Source of the DNA: Isoetes taiwanensis
Lineage: Eukaryota; Streptophyta; Lycopodiopsida; Isoetales; Isoetaceae
DNA length: 64,000 nt
Assembly (NCBI GenBank): GCA_021234155.1
Contig: JAJEKV010000093.1
Location: forward strand, 1,721,712 to 1,785,711
Direction: 5' to 3'
Shown: in pieces, positions 11,206-23,145 of the stretch
How the letters are laid out: every line of letters begins with the position of its first letter
Position numbering within the stretch: the stretch's first letter is position 1
The notes under the pieces: generated by a model
What the model was told of the DNA's origin: nothing
Database searches by the model: none
Seen by the model: only the letters and a program-made list of their open reading frames with translations
Translations under genes and position numbers: made by a program

Positions 11206-11612
11206 GCTAGAGGGCCATTGGCCGAGGCGAACATAAACCATGAGTACTCACCATGTGTTCTTATGTAAATGTCTTAGAAGTCCAGGAGTCCAAATATCTC
11301 TTATAACTGGAATGAGGAGAATAAAGTCATCCTAATTGATACGATCTGTTTCCTATGTCTACAAATAAACCTAATAAATAAGAGAGTTCCCTGGAGAAAT
11401 GAAAATGACATTAGTTCTTTGGCCTTGGTTTCTTATGTTGGGTATTTTGCAGGATGTTTTGTTTTGATATGATCTATTGCTTTTACGATTCTTTCCCATC
11501 TTCATCGATCTAATTGTTGATGGATATCGTATTTGATGCCATGCAACTTATCTTGCAGTTTTAGATTGCTCTTCATGCACTATTGGCATATTTTCTTGGT
11601 ACATTGGACCTT
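11206..11612. other. spacer after GARS pseudogene
   Basis: AT-rich sequence with no coding or structural signal recognised. Confidence 0.4.
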
Positions 11613-11727
11613 AATCTTTAACTATTGAATAGCCGGCAAAAGAATCTTTAACTGTTGAATAGACAGCAAAAATTCTTTAACGGTTGAATAGGCAGCAAAA
11701 ATCTTTAACTGTTGAATAGGCAGCAAC
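11613..11727. repeat. about 29-bp tandem repeat, four copies
   Basis: Four adjacent imperfect units built on CTTTAACTGTTGAATAGGCA followed by GCAAAA. A fifth, more diverged unit lies near 11785-11810. No coding role seen. Confidence 0.85.
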
Positions 11728-13118
11728 GTTTTGGCTTTAATATTCTCATCATCTAATCATGAACCATGTAGCATCAAAGAAATCCCTAATTGTTGAATGG
11801 GCAAAGTTGTGACAATCCCTAGAAAATATTCTTGTCAGCTAATCATGCCTTCCTATATAAATTTCAAAATTTCGTTGTAGATGTTTTATGATTATGTGCA
11901 CTATGGATGTACTGGTCTTGCAAAAGTAGAAGATCTAGGAACATTGGAGGAACCCTTATTGAAAGGCTTCTTCCTAAATGAGGAAACTAGTATCACATAA
12001 TACTCCAAAGCAAGCAGTTTCACAAGGCAATATGGACTTGGATGAAACCATTGCTTGATAAAGAGTCCAAAGAGACTCTTCAATTGGAGATCATTGGCTC
12101 TAGGTCATTGGCTTTTGGCCAAGACTTCCAAACAAACTATCTTCCATAAACAACACAAATAAAAAAGATAAATAATATGCAGTCTGCTGCCTTTGTGCGA
12201 TTTCTTTAAGATTGCATAGGGACTTCAAGATGCGAGCAAGGCTCTTGGTCACCCTAAGACTATAGCCTGCAACGGCAAGCATTTACTAGGTATGCCATTT
12301 ATTTCAAAGGGTTCTGTAGTTGCTTAAAAACAAGATAATATGCTAAGCATTAGAATTAATTTATAGTGTACAACACAAGCTCTGTTGAAATTGAGTGTAA
12401 AAAACTTCTTATACCCAGTTTTAGTTAAAAAAAGACAATAGTTGTTATAGTTCTAACGGCACCAGTTCTAAATGTAAAGCACGCCTATTCTAGTATTTTA
12501 TTACGTTATAGTGAATCCAACAAGATAAGATATGCGATGAACAGTGATACGGGCTAGGTAGAAATCACAGACAGATCTCAGCAATGACCTATAGCATATT
12601 AGATCAAACAGAGTATATTTTTTTTTTTTTTCTTTTCGTATAATCAAAGTGAATTATCAGACAACGATGAAGTTTGTGAGCGAACCGATTCAATCAGACC
12701 AAAATCTAGGTATTATTATTCTATAGTTATAAATTTTGATTAACAAATGAGACGAAAAAACAGTCATGACAAAACCACAAGACCAAGTTCAAGATATCGA
12801 GTTCATGTTCAAGACCCTTTGGTAAGATTGATTTTGGACCATTGCCTAGCTTCACAAATAAACTTCACTCTATGATGCAATTGCCCATTTATATTTGTGT
12901 TTCTTCTACCCATAAAATCCTTAAGAGGAATGTCATGCCAGTTTCTAGCTATAAAACCCATAAAGAGGATTTCATGCCAGGGCATTTCATTTTGCAATAT
13001 CCATTGTATACATTAAAAAACAAATGGAAGGACAACGTTTTTTACTCCTATGAACTTGCTATATTGTTCTTGCAAATTGAGCGCCTATTTTTATATAAGA
13101 CCACATAATTGAAACTAG
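11728..13118. other. AT-rich spacer
   Basis: No gene recognised. There is a short T run at about 12619-12632. Short open frames on both strands lack motifs. Confidence 0.45.
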
Positions 13119-13139
13119 AAAAAAAAAAAAAAAAAAAAA
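13119..13139 (+). repeat. poly(A) run
   Basis: 21 consecutive A. Could be the tail of a decayed retroposed copy, but no clear body was recognised upstream. Confidence 0.8.
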
Positions 13140-13830
13140 TCTACACTCGCTCTATTCTATTCTTGAGCTTTGATTCATTTTGAACTTAGCTTTAAAGCTT
13201 TAAAATGTTCCTGGTTATAGAGGTTATAACTCACATATGGTTCTCCTTGTTCATGCCTTAAAGAATACAACTTGCCTTGACGAAGAGTGTGGAGATTACT
13301 TAAACTAAGCTTCCTAATGTTCATGGACCAAAATTAATATGGAGATTATATTAGTCTCTCGCAAATTAAAAGCCGGTAAACTATTGCCAAAAATGGACTG
13401 TATATTATATTATTGAATACCATGACTCGAACATAGCTGAGTTCGGCCCATAAAAAACCACCCCCATCTCTTAAATTCTAATCATCCTAAAAAACTTCCG
13501 GCAATTTTTCGGCAAGAAAATATAAAATTTTTGGTAAATTTGCACATTATACTTTGACCATTAGAGATTATGCAAGCCCTCTATTTGGTCTCACATCAAT
13601 AAATAGTACCATATAAGCGGAGCACCTTCACCCATGCAATTATACACAACATTTCAAGCGATAACACTTATATACAGGATGCATCGACCAAACAGAGATT
13701 TTCTTTTCAATATTTATCAGAAGTGCAGTAGCTTGGTGTCTCCAAAAAGAGATAAATCAACTTATTTGACATGACTTAGCACTGTCATACATACCTTAGA
13801 CAAGAATTGATCCCCAAAGATGGTTTATTA
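13140..13830. other. AT-rich spacer
   Basis: No gene or structured element recognised. Confidence 0.4.
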
Positions 13831-13881
13831 CAAACAAACAAACAAACAAACAAACAAACAAACAAACAAACAAACAAACAC
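13831..13881. repeat. (CAAA)n microsatellite
   Basis: About 51 bases of uninterrupted CAAA repeats. Confidence 0.97.
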
Positions 13882-14990
13882 AGACTACACATGCCAAAAA
13901 CGCGATAACCTAACCCGACTATGCAACCAATCCAGCCCAACTTATTCCCCAAGCCTGCATTATTGCTAGTTATTTCTATTTTTTTGATGAAAAGGTAAAA
14001 CTACGCAAAAAGACTTAAAAGATACACAAGGATGTAGAAGATTTGTATTTATACCAAAAAACAAAATATATAGTAGTGCAACATCATAAAACAAGTATGA
14101 TATCCTTGTTCTATCGATTATCTTCCCTAATCCTCCGGGCGAGATGCAAAGCTTTTGGCATTATGGTAATGCGTTGGACGTGAATGGCGCAAAGGTTAGC
14201 ATCACCGAAGAGGGCTACCATGTAATCCTCTGCTTTTGCAATGCAAGTATAGCGTCAGTCCTAAACTCCTAGGCAATACCCCCGACCAATCCTTGAAAGG
14301 GCAATTTCCGTATAAGAAATTTAGTGAACTTCAGATACTTGCGGATCTCTCACAATGTTACTGTGCCTGGCCTCCATCTATAGGGCTTCCTTGGGGCAAC
14401 TGGTGGCTTGGAGAGAGTCTTCGTGGCTGGAGGAGGCCTAGCGACCCCGGGGGATTCACCTTCTTGATAAAAAAAACTATTCTATTCTATTCTATTTGAT
14501 AAGGGATATGACACCTGCGTGTATAGGGAGGGTCACAAAGAAAACCCCTATATACACCATTTTTCAAATGGAAAACCCCTAGCATACAATATATGAATGT
14601 TTCTTCAAACATAACCCCTCCCAATTTTATACTTCGTTTCATCACTAGAAAACCCTCCCATACGATTTCATGAAAACATTATTTCTACATATTGACCAAG
14701 TGTTTACGTAGTATAAGTTGTAGAATGATGTTGTAGACCATGTGTCTTCTTTTATGTTCTCAACTGCAAAATGCACAAAATCATCCATGTTTCTCCATAT
14801 AATTCATGCATTTGATCCTATATGCCAAAATAGAAACCTTACAGTAAGTTCCTCTCTATGTACATTTCAATTCAGGTACAATTAGACTTCCAAAGGAGTT
14901 TGGTCTCTCTGTATCATACAATTTGATTCCCCACCAACTATGCACCCCTCCCATTTATGTACAAGAAATCAAGAGAAAATTGGTACTTTT
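13882..14990. other. spacer with a (CTATT)n tract
   Basis: A GC-rich segment at about 14330-14460 runs into a short A run and then (CTATT)n at 14478-14497, a layout that resembles the 3' end of a small retroposon, although no promoter boxes were identified. The rest is AT-rich with no gene seen. Confidence 0.3.
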
Positions 14991-14999
14991 TTCCTTATC

Positions 15000-15930
15000 T
15001 ATACATACGTGGAAGCCCTAAAATGAACCCCTCTAGGTTCTTGCATGTGGCTTTGGAAGGGGCTTATAGGTGACACCCCCTTGCTAGCGGCTTGAACTCG
15101 TTCTCGGCGCTGATCCAATGATGTAGCCTTATACACTCCACCAATGACTTGGAGATGCACTTTATAATCATCCCCAAGTTCGCGTACGGTATACTTATGC
15201 CTTCTTTTTTGGGGGGCTTGGGGTGGCATGTCAGCATCCCACTTGGCTTGCTGCTCTGCTTCCCGCTTTGGTTGCTATTAGGCATGGCTTTCCTTTGCTT
15301 GACAGACGTTGATCCTTTTAACCATCTCTATTTTGTACCTGTCGGGCATGGCCGCCATATCCTGCTCAATGGGTTGTAGGAGGTCGGGGGTGAGGTATGT
15401 GGGGATTCTTCCCACACAAACTTCTGGCCAGCTTCGCCATAGGAGTATAAAAGCAAAGTGAAATGACCCCTTCTATGATGCAATCTCTGTCGTCCAGGTA
15501 GAGGTACTGGATGCCTCTAACCTTTGATGCAGTCTCTGTTGCGCAGGTAGAGGTACTGAATGCCTCTAACCTTAGGGTCCCCACTTGCTATCTCTTGGGC
15601 ATCAGCTGCCATGGCCATCTCCATAACTCGTTGTGCTTCCATCCATGCGAGTTCCTCAACACTTAAAGCTTCAGTCTGCGAAGGGTAATACCGGATAAAA
15701 GTTCAAACTTGGTCTGGCTGTTGCACAAGGTTATAATTCTCGCCCATGGTGTTAAGCCTATGCAAGAATCTTTTCGTGAGATGAAACATGGGATAGTGTT
15801 TCTAGAATTCCAAGTAAAGCAGAGGACTAGCTGGTCAAGGAGGAGGTCTAGTGTCTCTGCATCGCCGGCGAGTTCGTGCCCTAGCTCCGCAAAGATCTCT
15901 ATGAGGGTTGCATAACTCGAGGTGTACATG
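15000..15930 (-). pseudogene. decayed coding stretch of unknown family
   Basis: Minus-strand protein-like pieces appear in several frames: an 88-residue open piece at 15929-15663 with YATLIEIFAELGHELAGDAE; then LSVEELAWMEAQRVMEMAMA and AADAQEIASGDPKVRGIQYL near 15680-15500; then a charged C-terminal part at 15229-14999 with MPPQAPQKRRHKYTVRELGD. The style (acidic helix, then basic tail) resembles retroelement-associated proteins, but I do not recognise it. A tandem duplication lies inside it. Confidence 0.35.
15477..15573. repeat. about 49-bp tandem duplication
   Basis: Two adjacent copies of a unit containing CAGGTAGAGGTACTG and ATGCCTCTAACCTT, with a few substitutions. It lies within the decayed minus-strand coding stretch and duplicates the encoded VRGIQYLYL segment. 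Confidence 0.85.
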
Positions 15931-17771
15931 GTGTGAGGTATCGCTTGGATAGAGATAGGCTATAGCAACTGGGAGAACTCTAGGAAACACGAAAGGAAAT
16001 AAAAAGGGGCACCCCAAATCCAAATAGATTTCAAGCTTTGTTTTTGAAAGGTATAAAGTTTTTATACGGCTTTTTTATATGCGTGGCGTATAAGTTGCGC
16101 TCCTAGCATTTTTCATGTTTAAAATCAGATTCTAAGGTGGTAAAAGTAGGTGAGCAAAACTTTAAGGGAGACTCTAAAAATCTTTTACCTATTGTGTCGT
16201 GATGGGGCTTTTAGGTGATCTTAGCTAATTCAAATGTCCTCTATGCAATGGCACAAAAATCGCCTTTATCTGAGCTCCCTACAAAAAGGTATGGCCTCCG
16301 AGAGTGAGTGACCTCTTTCTACTAAAAATTCAACATGGTTTCACCTTTTCCTCCTACATGTTTCCTTCTAAATGGCTCATATTTCATACACCTAGGCTAC
16401 TTGGGCATATTACCTATTTAGGAAACTTTTCCTACATTAGCTCTCCCTGTAAGCTATTCAAGCAACTAAATAGGCCACGACCAGTGCTACGATCCGGTCT
16501 ACTGAGATCATTGCTCCCCGGACCTATACGATGCTCTCATCATATCAATATGAGAAATTCCTCTCCCATGGCAATTCATTCACCATGGAAATGCTCTCCA
16601 TTTGACTGGGACCACTTGTGATGGCCAAGTGTCCGAGTAAAGGGCACGGAGGTATCATTCGTCCTATGCCTTCTATGGGATATCCTATATGGCAAGAGCG
16701 TGCATACATATTAGCACTAGCAAAATTATACATAAATAATATGCCACCACAGAGGGTGGCTGATCCATCATCAATACGAACAACAATATAACATATAAGA
16801 TACATCGTAAATGAAGGTTCTACCCCGGGCTCTGACTCAAGGGGGTTGGCTGACGGTCAGGGTCTCCAGATAACAACAGACGGAATCATGACAATGACAT
16901 TGGCTGGCATAGAACAATGGCTAGAATAGTCCACTCCATCCGCCCCTCCTATGCACATTAGAAGGAAGTTGGGCATCAATTATCACACCCAAAAGAGTTC
17001 GCTCAGCAACCCCAAAACCTCATGGATTCTACTCTAGTTTATAATAACTTTTGCTTGACAGTGGATATAATTTCTGAGGTGACCAAACACATTGAATGTG
17101 TATAGTCAGTATATTCGCAGCTTCATGGCCATGGCAAAGGCTGAATTGCACCTTTCTCTCCCAACCGGAAGGTTCTATTGAGTCTGGAGTCTTTTTTGGC
17201 TGTTCATGATAAGGTTCGAAGGTCATTCAAGAGGCTTCTATTCGGTCCCATCAATAAATAAGGTGAAACCAATGTTGTTAAAAAATGCATTTTTTATTTT
17301 TAAAATATCTCGATAAAAATCTGTACATTTTTTAAGGTCTTTTTATGATTTGCTACTGTTAAAATGCACATGTTTGCTACAATAGTTACATGACATAGCA
17401 TGTCAACAAGTAAATCAGAAGCTTATGCTGCTTGTAGAAACCATTAAGTTCAAGTACAAAGATATTATAGCTGTTATGCCATGCAACTCTTAAGCAAGTT
17501 CAAAAAAACATTATTACAGAGGTTAGGAACTATAAGAATTTCATATACAAGGATAAATAAGTTCAAGAATATCATATATTTGGATTAAAAATTCACAGTC
17601 TAAAGATTTTTAAGGATTTTAAAAGATTTTTAAGGATTTTTAAAATTCTAAAGATTTTTAACGTATTCTATATGAAATACATTTTTAAAGTTTTCTTTTT
17701 ATTTTTAAAAATCTTCAAAAAATCTTAATAAACATTTTTTAAGCGTACGGATTTTGACGTACTAAACAAAA
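15931..17771. other. spacer, AT-rich toward the right
   Basis: No gene recognised. Around 17590-17730 short units built on AAAGATTTTTAAGGATTTT repeat imperfectly. A 105-residue + strand frame at 16304-16621 has no motifs and biased composition, and is not called. Confidence 0.4.
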
Positions 17772-18002
17772 TTGGGTGAACCTCAGATTAAAGCTATTGC
17801 CGAACCTTATTCACTTGCAGAAGAGGTTTTTGATGTAGCCAAAAAGAAAGAACCGGTGGAGAAGAAAGATGAGGACGAGAATGAAGAGCAAAAAATTGTT
17901 TTCGAAGAGAATCTTGACAGGTGGGGTATCAGGAAGCCTTATCAAATTAATCTAGGATGGAAAGAGTACTTGTTTCTCCACGACATATCTTTGGTGGTTT
18001 GA
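17772..18002 (+). CDS. small acidic open frame, unknown
   Basis: A 76-residue frame with a charged central part (KKKEPVEKKDEDENEEQK) and an aromatic C-terminal part (RKPYQINLGWKEYLF). It does not match a family I know and there is no visible promoter. It may be an exon of a lost gene. Confidence 0.2.
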   Translation: MGEPQIKAIAEPYSLAEEVFDVAKKKEPVEKKDEDENEEQKIVFEENLDRWGIRKPYQINLGWKEYLFLHDISLVV

Positions 18003-18640
18003 GGGAAGATGAGGCGGATTTTAAACAAAATCAAGTTTGTCTCCTCTTCACGTTGCACCCTGGCCCTGGGCGAAGGGCCGAGCGGACATTTCTATATACG
18101 AAAAAAAAGGGACCCTGAAATTACAGGGCCAAACATCAGCTTTTTTCAAGAAGAAAAATAGAGTCGGTTCAAATCGACTGCGTCCCCTGCCTCCATCGTC
18201 CCCTGCCGTCCCCTTCTAACTGGCGCCGCCAACATTCTTGTCGAAAATTTGCCGAAAAAGTGAAAAAAACAAAATTTCAGTGTCCCGTTTTTTTCGTCGG
18301 TGAATTCTGACAAGCACGAAAGTTCAGGCGAAATTTTGAGCTCGCCGGAATTACACCTTCCAAAATGAGGCAGTGACAAATCAAAGTACAAGTATAAAGC
18401 CTGAAATACAAGAAAATTACCTATCTTCCAAGAGTGGGTTAGGATTCCCTCCAATCTTAATCGGTGGTGCCAAACGTTTTGGCACGGTTGTGCTTGTGTG
18501 ACATTTATGAAACCATCAAAATTAATGAATCATGCCCTATGAGCTAGATGAAGATCAGAACATTGCATTTGGCTATTTTTCTCTTCTATTATGTTTATGT
18601 ATTGTAGACCCCTTTCTTTCATTTCTATGTTCCTCCCATT
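18003..18640. other. spacer
   Basis: No gene recognised. GC-richer than its surroundings between about 18170 and 18240. Confidence 0.35.
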
Positions 18641-18764
18641 CTTGCCAGTGCCTTCCGGCCTCCCTACTGACGTGGCATTAAATCTGGCCATTTCAAGCAT
18701 CAATGGTGTGATATGATGCCACATCAGCAGGGGGGCCGAATAAGCAAGGCTAGCCCTTGCCAGT
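18641..18764. mobile_element. 106-bp MITE with 9-bp target duplication
   Basis: CTTGCCAGT occurs at 18641-18649 and 18756-18764. The enclosed 106 bp folds back on itself: the left arm contains CTGACGTGGCAT and ends with CCATT, and the right arm, reverse-complemented, reads CTGATGTGGCAT and ends with CCATT. The 9-bp duplication again points to a Mutator-like origin. A related copy lies at 38894-39033. It is 50 bp downstream of the PPR stop codon. Confidence 0.7.
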
Positions 18765-18813
18765 TCTACAGCACCTAAATCAACACATAAAACTGATTGG
18801 CAGGAACAGTACT

Positions 18814-21360
18814 CTAATAATCCTCACTATTAATTTTGAAACTGCTCATTTGAAGTGTTCTTGAAGAAAATAAATCGAATAGCATGCCATTCAAGAATAT
18901 ATTTGCCTCAAGCAGCCATCCAGCTCTTACAAGCAAATCGATTATGCAAGCATAATGGTTAGCCATTGGTGTTATGTGATAGTCCCTGCTCATTGAAATA
19001 AATTGATGGCAAGCCTCATTCACTAAGCCTACACGACTGCAGGCAGAGAGGATCAAGGCAAAGGTGACATCTGTTGGAAAAATGCCACCCAGATGCATCC
19101 TTTTTAAAAGATCCAGGGCCTCCTTTCCATGTCCATATAGTCCATATGCACGCAACATACAATTCCAAGAAACCGCATTTTTCTCAAGCATATGGTCAAA
19201 TGTCTTTTGGGCATTTTCAAGACATCCACACTTTGCATACATGTTGATCAGGGCATTGCACACAGTAACTTCTAAGCCAGACCCGATGCAGCCATGAAAG
19301 TGCCCGGGTAGGAGGAGAGCAAGATTTGCATATGTAGCAATAAGATTCAAAAAATTACTGGTATTCGGAACCACACAATCAAGTTCCATCTTTCGAAGCA
19401 GCTGGATGGCTTCTCTTTGATGTTCATTCTGAGCATAAGCTTTTATGATTGCGTTCCACGAAACTATGTCCAGACTAGACATGGAGTTTGCCATTTTCCC
19501 TGCCTCCTCTATACTTGCACATTCACCATACATGTGCATAATTGCAGTCCTCATCATAACATCTATCTCTAATTCAGAATTGATAAGGTCAGCATGAATC
19601 CTTTTACCCTGAGCTAATGCCCTCAAATTTGCACATGCATCAAACACACTAAGAAACACAACATTATCTGGCATAATACTTTCAGACTGCATTTGTTGAA
19701 ACAATTGAATAGCTGCACTGAGTTGTTCATTAGCTGTATATGCTGTGATCATTGCAGTCCATGAGACCACATTTCCCTGATTCATTGCATAAAAGATTGT
19801 TTCAGCATGTCTTGAACAGGCACAATTAGCATACATACTCAAGAGGCTATTAGTTGCAGTGATATCTAAGTTCAAATTGTTGGTCATAGTATAAGCATGG
19901 GTCCACTTACCTTCAGCCAGGTCTTGGAGGTCTGCACAGGCTTCAAAAATGGTAGTCAAAGTAATATTGTCTGGCACCATTTGTTTTAGGCACAATTGTT
20001 TAAACAGGCTAATGGCTTCCTTGCTCTTTCCAGTCCTCCTATATGCTGCAATCATGGCAGTCCATGAAATTAAAGTAGGCTGAGATATTTGGCAAAATAT
20101 TGCACAAGCCTGCATGGCACATCCACATTTTCCATACATAGTAACAATCACATTGCCTAAGACAAAATTTAACTCCAATCCTGTGTGAACCACACAGGCA
20201 TGAACAAGTTTACCATTTGCCAAGGCTTCTAGGTTAGCACATGCATTTAATGCATGAAAGTAGCTCATCTCTTCCAGAACCAAAACATCTAGCCTAGCTT
20301 GTTGAAATTGGCAGAGAACTTGATCATGACAATTAGCTTGAGCATATCCAGATATGGTGGCTGCCCATGACTGCGCATTCCTATCCTGCATTCTTTCGAA
20401 AACAGATGATGCATCCTCCATAACCATACACTTGGCATACATGTTAACTAATGCAGTCCCCACAACAACATCATAGGGACATTTCTCCATTAAAACGAAA
20501 GCATGAACCCATTTTCCTGCTGCTACATTTAACAGATTACTGGAGGCAGTGAGGACGTTGATACAAGTCACTTTATCTGCAACCAAACTTTCTAACTGCA
20601 TAAGTGAAACCAAATAAAGTGCTTCCTTATGATATTCATTCTCTGTAAATGCAGAAATCATGGTGTTCCATGAGATCACATCCTGCTCAGGCATTCTATT
20701 GAACACCTTGCATGCATCTTCCAGGCTCTTCAATTTTCCATACATATCAATTAAAGTATTACCTAAAATAACCCCCAATTGAAGTGCAGAATGCAAGATG
20801 CAAGAGTGTAACCACTGCACTTTAGTCGGGCTAGAGCATATCTTCAAAATGGAAGTAAATGTAAACTCGTCTGCAATCAACCTTTCCTGCTTCATTTCAC
20901 AAAATAGTTGGAATGACATTGTTGTTTCTCCATTAAGAACGCAGGCCCTAATCATTATATTCCAAGACAATATATTCCTTTGACGAATTCTTACAAAAAT
21001 ACTCCAAGCGTCATCTAAACTGAAGAACTTTCCATACATTTCAATGAGAAGGTTGCTAAAAAGCCTATCCCGTCCATATCCATTTCTTGTGCTATGGCCA
21101 TGAATCAACTTACCCTGTGAGAATGTTTTACTGTGACTCCGCAGGAGGGAGATAAAATATGCTGCATTCTGAGCAGGCAACGTTTGATCAGATGGATGTT
21201 TTGGATAGCTGCTAGTTTGTTTGATTGATCCATCATTTTGCCCAAAGTCTGGATTGAATATGGCCACAGGCTTCGTTGGTTCAACAAGCATACCGAAGAA
21301 CATGCTGTTGTGCTTGTATGCAGCTCGGGAAAATAATGAAAAATAAAAGGTTTGAATCAA
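18814..21360 (-). CDS. PLS-type pentatricopeptide repeat protein, 848 aa
   Basis: One uninterrupted 848-residue frame without introns, as usual for plant PPR genes. PPR motifs fill it from about residue 60 on. Seven repeats carry the '-SWN/T-MI-AY' signature about every 100 residues (first at residue 132, NILSWNIMIRA; second at 230, DVISWNTMISA), separated by L and S motifs such as LLIEMYGKFFSLDDA and NTLIDMYGKLKSLEDA, so the order is P-L-S. These proteins bind organellar RNA one base per repeat. The first about 50 residues are hydroxylated and basic enough to be a targeting peptide, but this is inference. The frame stops shortly after YACIIDLLVRAGWLLEANIF, where an E/DYW tail would normally begin, so editing activity in cis is not expected. 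Confidence 0.93.
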   Translation of the reverse strand: MIQTFYFSLFSRAAYKHNSMFFGMLVEPTKPVAIFNPDFGQNDGSIKQTSSYPKHPSDQTLPAQNAAYFISLLRSHSKTFSQGKLIHGHSTRNGYGRDRLFSNLLIEMYGKFFSLDDAWSIFVRIRQRNILSWNIMIRACVLNGETTMSFQLFCEMKQERLIADEFTFTSILKICSSPTKVQWLHSCILHSALQLGVILGNTLIDMYGKLKSLEDACKVFNRMPEQDVISWNTMISAFTENEYHKEALYLVSLMQLESLVADKVTCINVLTASSNLLNVAAGKWVHAFVLMEKCPYDVVVGTALVNMYAKCMVMEDASSVFERMQDRNAQSWAATISGYAQANCHDQVLCQFQQARLDVLVLEEMSYFHALNACANLEALANGKLVHACVVHTGLELNFVLGNVIVTMYGKCGCAMQACAIFCQISQPTLISWTAMIAAYRRTGKSKEAISLFKQLCLKQMVPDNITLTTIFEACADLQDLAEGKWTHAYTMTNNLNLDITATNSLLSMYANCACSRHAETIFYAMNQGNVVSWTAMITAYTANEQLSAAIQLFQQMQSESIMPDNVVFLSVFDACANLRALAQGKRIHADLINSELEIDVMMRTAIMHMYGECASIEEAGKMANSMSSLDIVSWNAIIKAYAQNEHQREAIQLLRKMELDCVVPNTSNFLNLIATYANLALLLPGHFHGCIGSGLEVTVCNALINMYAKCGCLENAQKTFDHMLEKNAVSWNCMLRAYGLYGHGKEALDLLKRMHLGGIFPTDVTFALILSACSRVGLVNEACHQFISMSRDYHITPMANHYACIIDLLVRAGWLLEANIFLNGMLFDLFSSRTLQMSSFKINSEDY

Positions 21361-22229
21361 TTAGAACTAAGCAGGCTTACTTTATTGGGAAGAAGGCTTG
21401 ACATTTGCAGGCAACATATCTCGTGGTTAGACAACGTATCGCTTGGTCCGAAGATATTTTGGACTTGAATAGACATAGGTACGATATGCCACGCTTAATG
21501 TATGACACTTGAAAGACTAGTGGGGTGCATTCATGCTCGTACCCGTGGTTGAGTTGAGTTAACCTTAGCATTAAGTTAACTTTAGATGACCACACCAAAC
21601 TTAGTTCAGGAATTTGGTTAACCTAAACTTAACGAGAAACTTATTTGCACCTGTCCTTCACACCACAGGCCTCAAGGGATGGAGCAATCAATAGAAACCA
21701 TTAGATCATGATGGAATCCGAAGTACACGTTGATCAGGCAAATCAAAAGGACGTTTACTTATGTAAGATTTTTTCCTCTAGATCTGTAATGTGATTTTTC
21801 AGAAACAAAAACAGAAACAGGATATTGGAAATCAATTTCATATCACAAAGTTTGAGCCGTGAAATGAGAAATATATCAAATACAGTCAATAATGATCCAA
21901 AACAGGAAAGGCCGGGGAGATTAGGAGATGTTCTTAGAGAGGCACTGCCCTGGAAAGGGTCAGATTAGGTGAGAATAATTAGCAATTATGATAGATTCAA
22001 AATCAAATACTCGAGGAAAATAGAAGTGCTAAGAGTTAGTGAGGCACTTAAAATGATGGAGTTGGGTTCACCCAGGACATGAACATGACTTCGGAAGGCA
22101 ATGGGAGTGGTAAAGACAAGGGGTCGGATACAAAAATAGAAGAAAGCATCCCATGGCAGAAATCAATCATGAATTGCACAAGACAAATATAGGAAACTTG
22201 ATATCGTGATCAATTGTAGATTTCTTCAC
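21361..22229. other. upstream region of the PPR gene
   Basis: No gene recognised. It should hold the PPR promoter (reading to the left), but I see no convincing TATA box. Confidence 0.35.
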
Positions 22230-22900
22230 AGATGGCTTCCTCGATTTTTGCGGGTTACGATCATGGTTAGCAGCACATTTGAAGCTATTGCATCAGCACC
22301 AATTGCTTAAAGCGTTAGGGGGCAATTTCTTTTTAATCATGTTTGACAATGAAGCAGCTATGGATAAGCTAGTTACTCGTGCAGTAGCTCCCTATGCAGA
22401 CGACTTTATATTATACCAATTTTGCACCCCAGGTTTTTCTCCCAATCAACTCTCAGCCATTAAAGTGCCATGTTGGTTGGAGATTGAGCACTTACCTCGA
22501 GATTTGCTAGTACCAGAGTCTCTGAAGAACATCGCCAACACTTGGACTTTTACGTAGCACACTCAATAGCTAAAGGGGCTAGAACCTGTATTGCTATTCC
22601 AGTTAGTGCAAGTATACCCAAAGGAGTTGCATCGAAAAGTGAGCCATATTACTTTAAATTTCATCAATGGGTGAGAGATTTGAAGGATGTTCCCTAATCT
22701 AGAAATAGAAGGATTAACCAAGTTGCCCCATACAAACATAAAAGAATCTAGTTTTACCCCCCCCCCCCAACCAACACAGATTGATAAAGTGAACGCTCCT
22801 GCTACAAAAGAAAATGTACAAATGGAAAGTACATTATCAAGTAGTAGTTGCATCTGTCTCTAACAATGTAGAAAAGCATACGAGTGTAATGCTAAGCTTC
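22230..22900 (+). pseudogene. LINE C ORF1 fragment (DUF4283-like)
   Basis: A 92-residue open part reads ALGGNFFLIMFDNEAAMDKL, then FCTPGFSPNQLSAIKVPCWL and EIEHLPRDLLVPESLKNIA. This is the standard layout of the DUF4283 domain found in ORF1/gag-like proteins of plant LINEs (G-FLI-F, then a W-x-E-x-LP motif, then L-xx-IA). After a frame change, ARTCIAIPVSASIPKG continues the domain. The remainder of this LINE appears to resume after 27700, so it was split by LINE A. Confidence 0.7.
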
Positions 22901-23145
22901 TACTGAAGAGAACTCCTTTTACTATTAGTCCTTGCAGACTTGTTCAATAAATAGTTCAATGGGCAAGAATAGTCCCCAATGAAAGACCCCTTGGCAAATG
23001 GCGTTATCAAAATGCAAAATAAGATTAGAAATATTGCCAAGAAAGTTAAAGGCACTAGAAATAAGCACTCACTAAATAATACAATTGAGGTCGCGTTTTA
23101 GGGTGCCAACTGGTCGTGAAACAGATTTCTTAGCAGACTCTCCCC

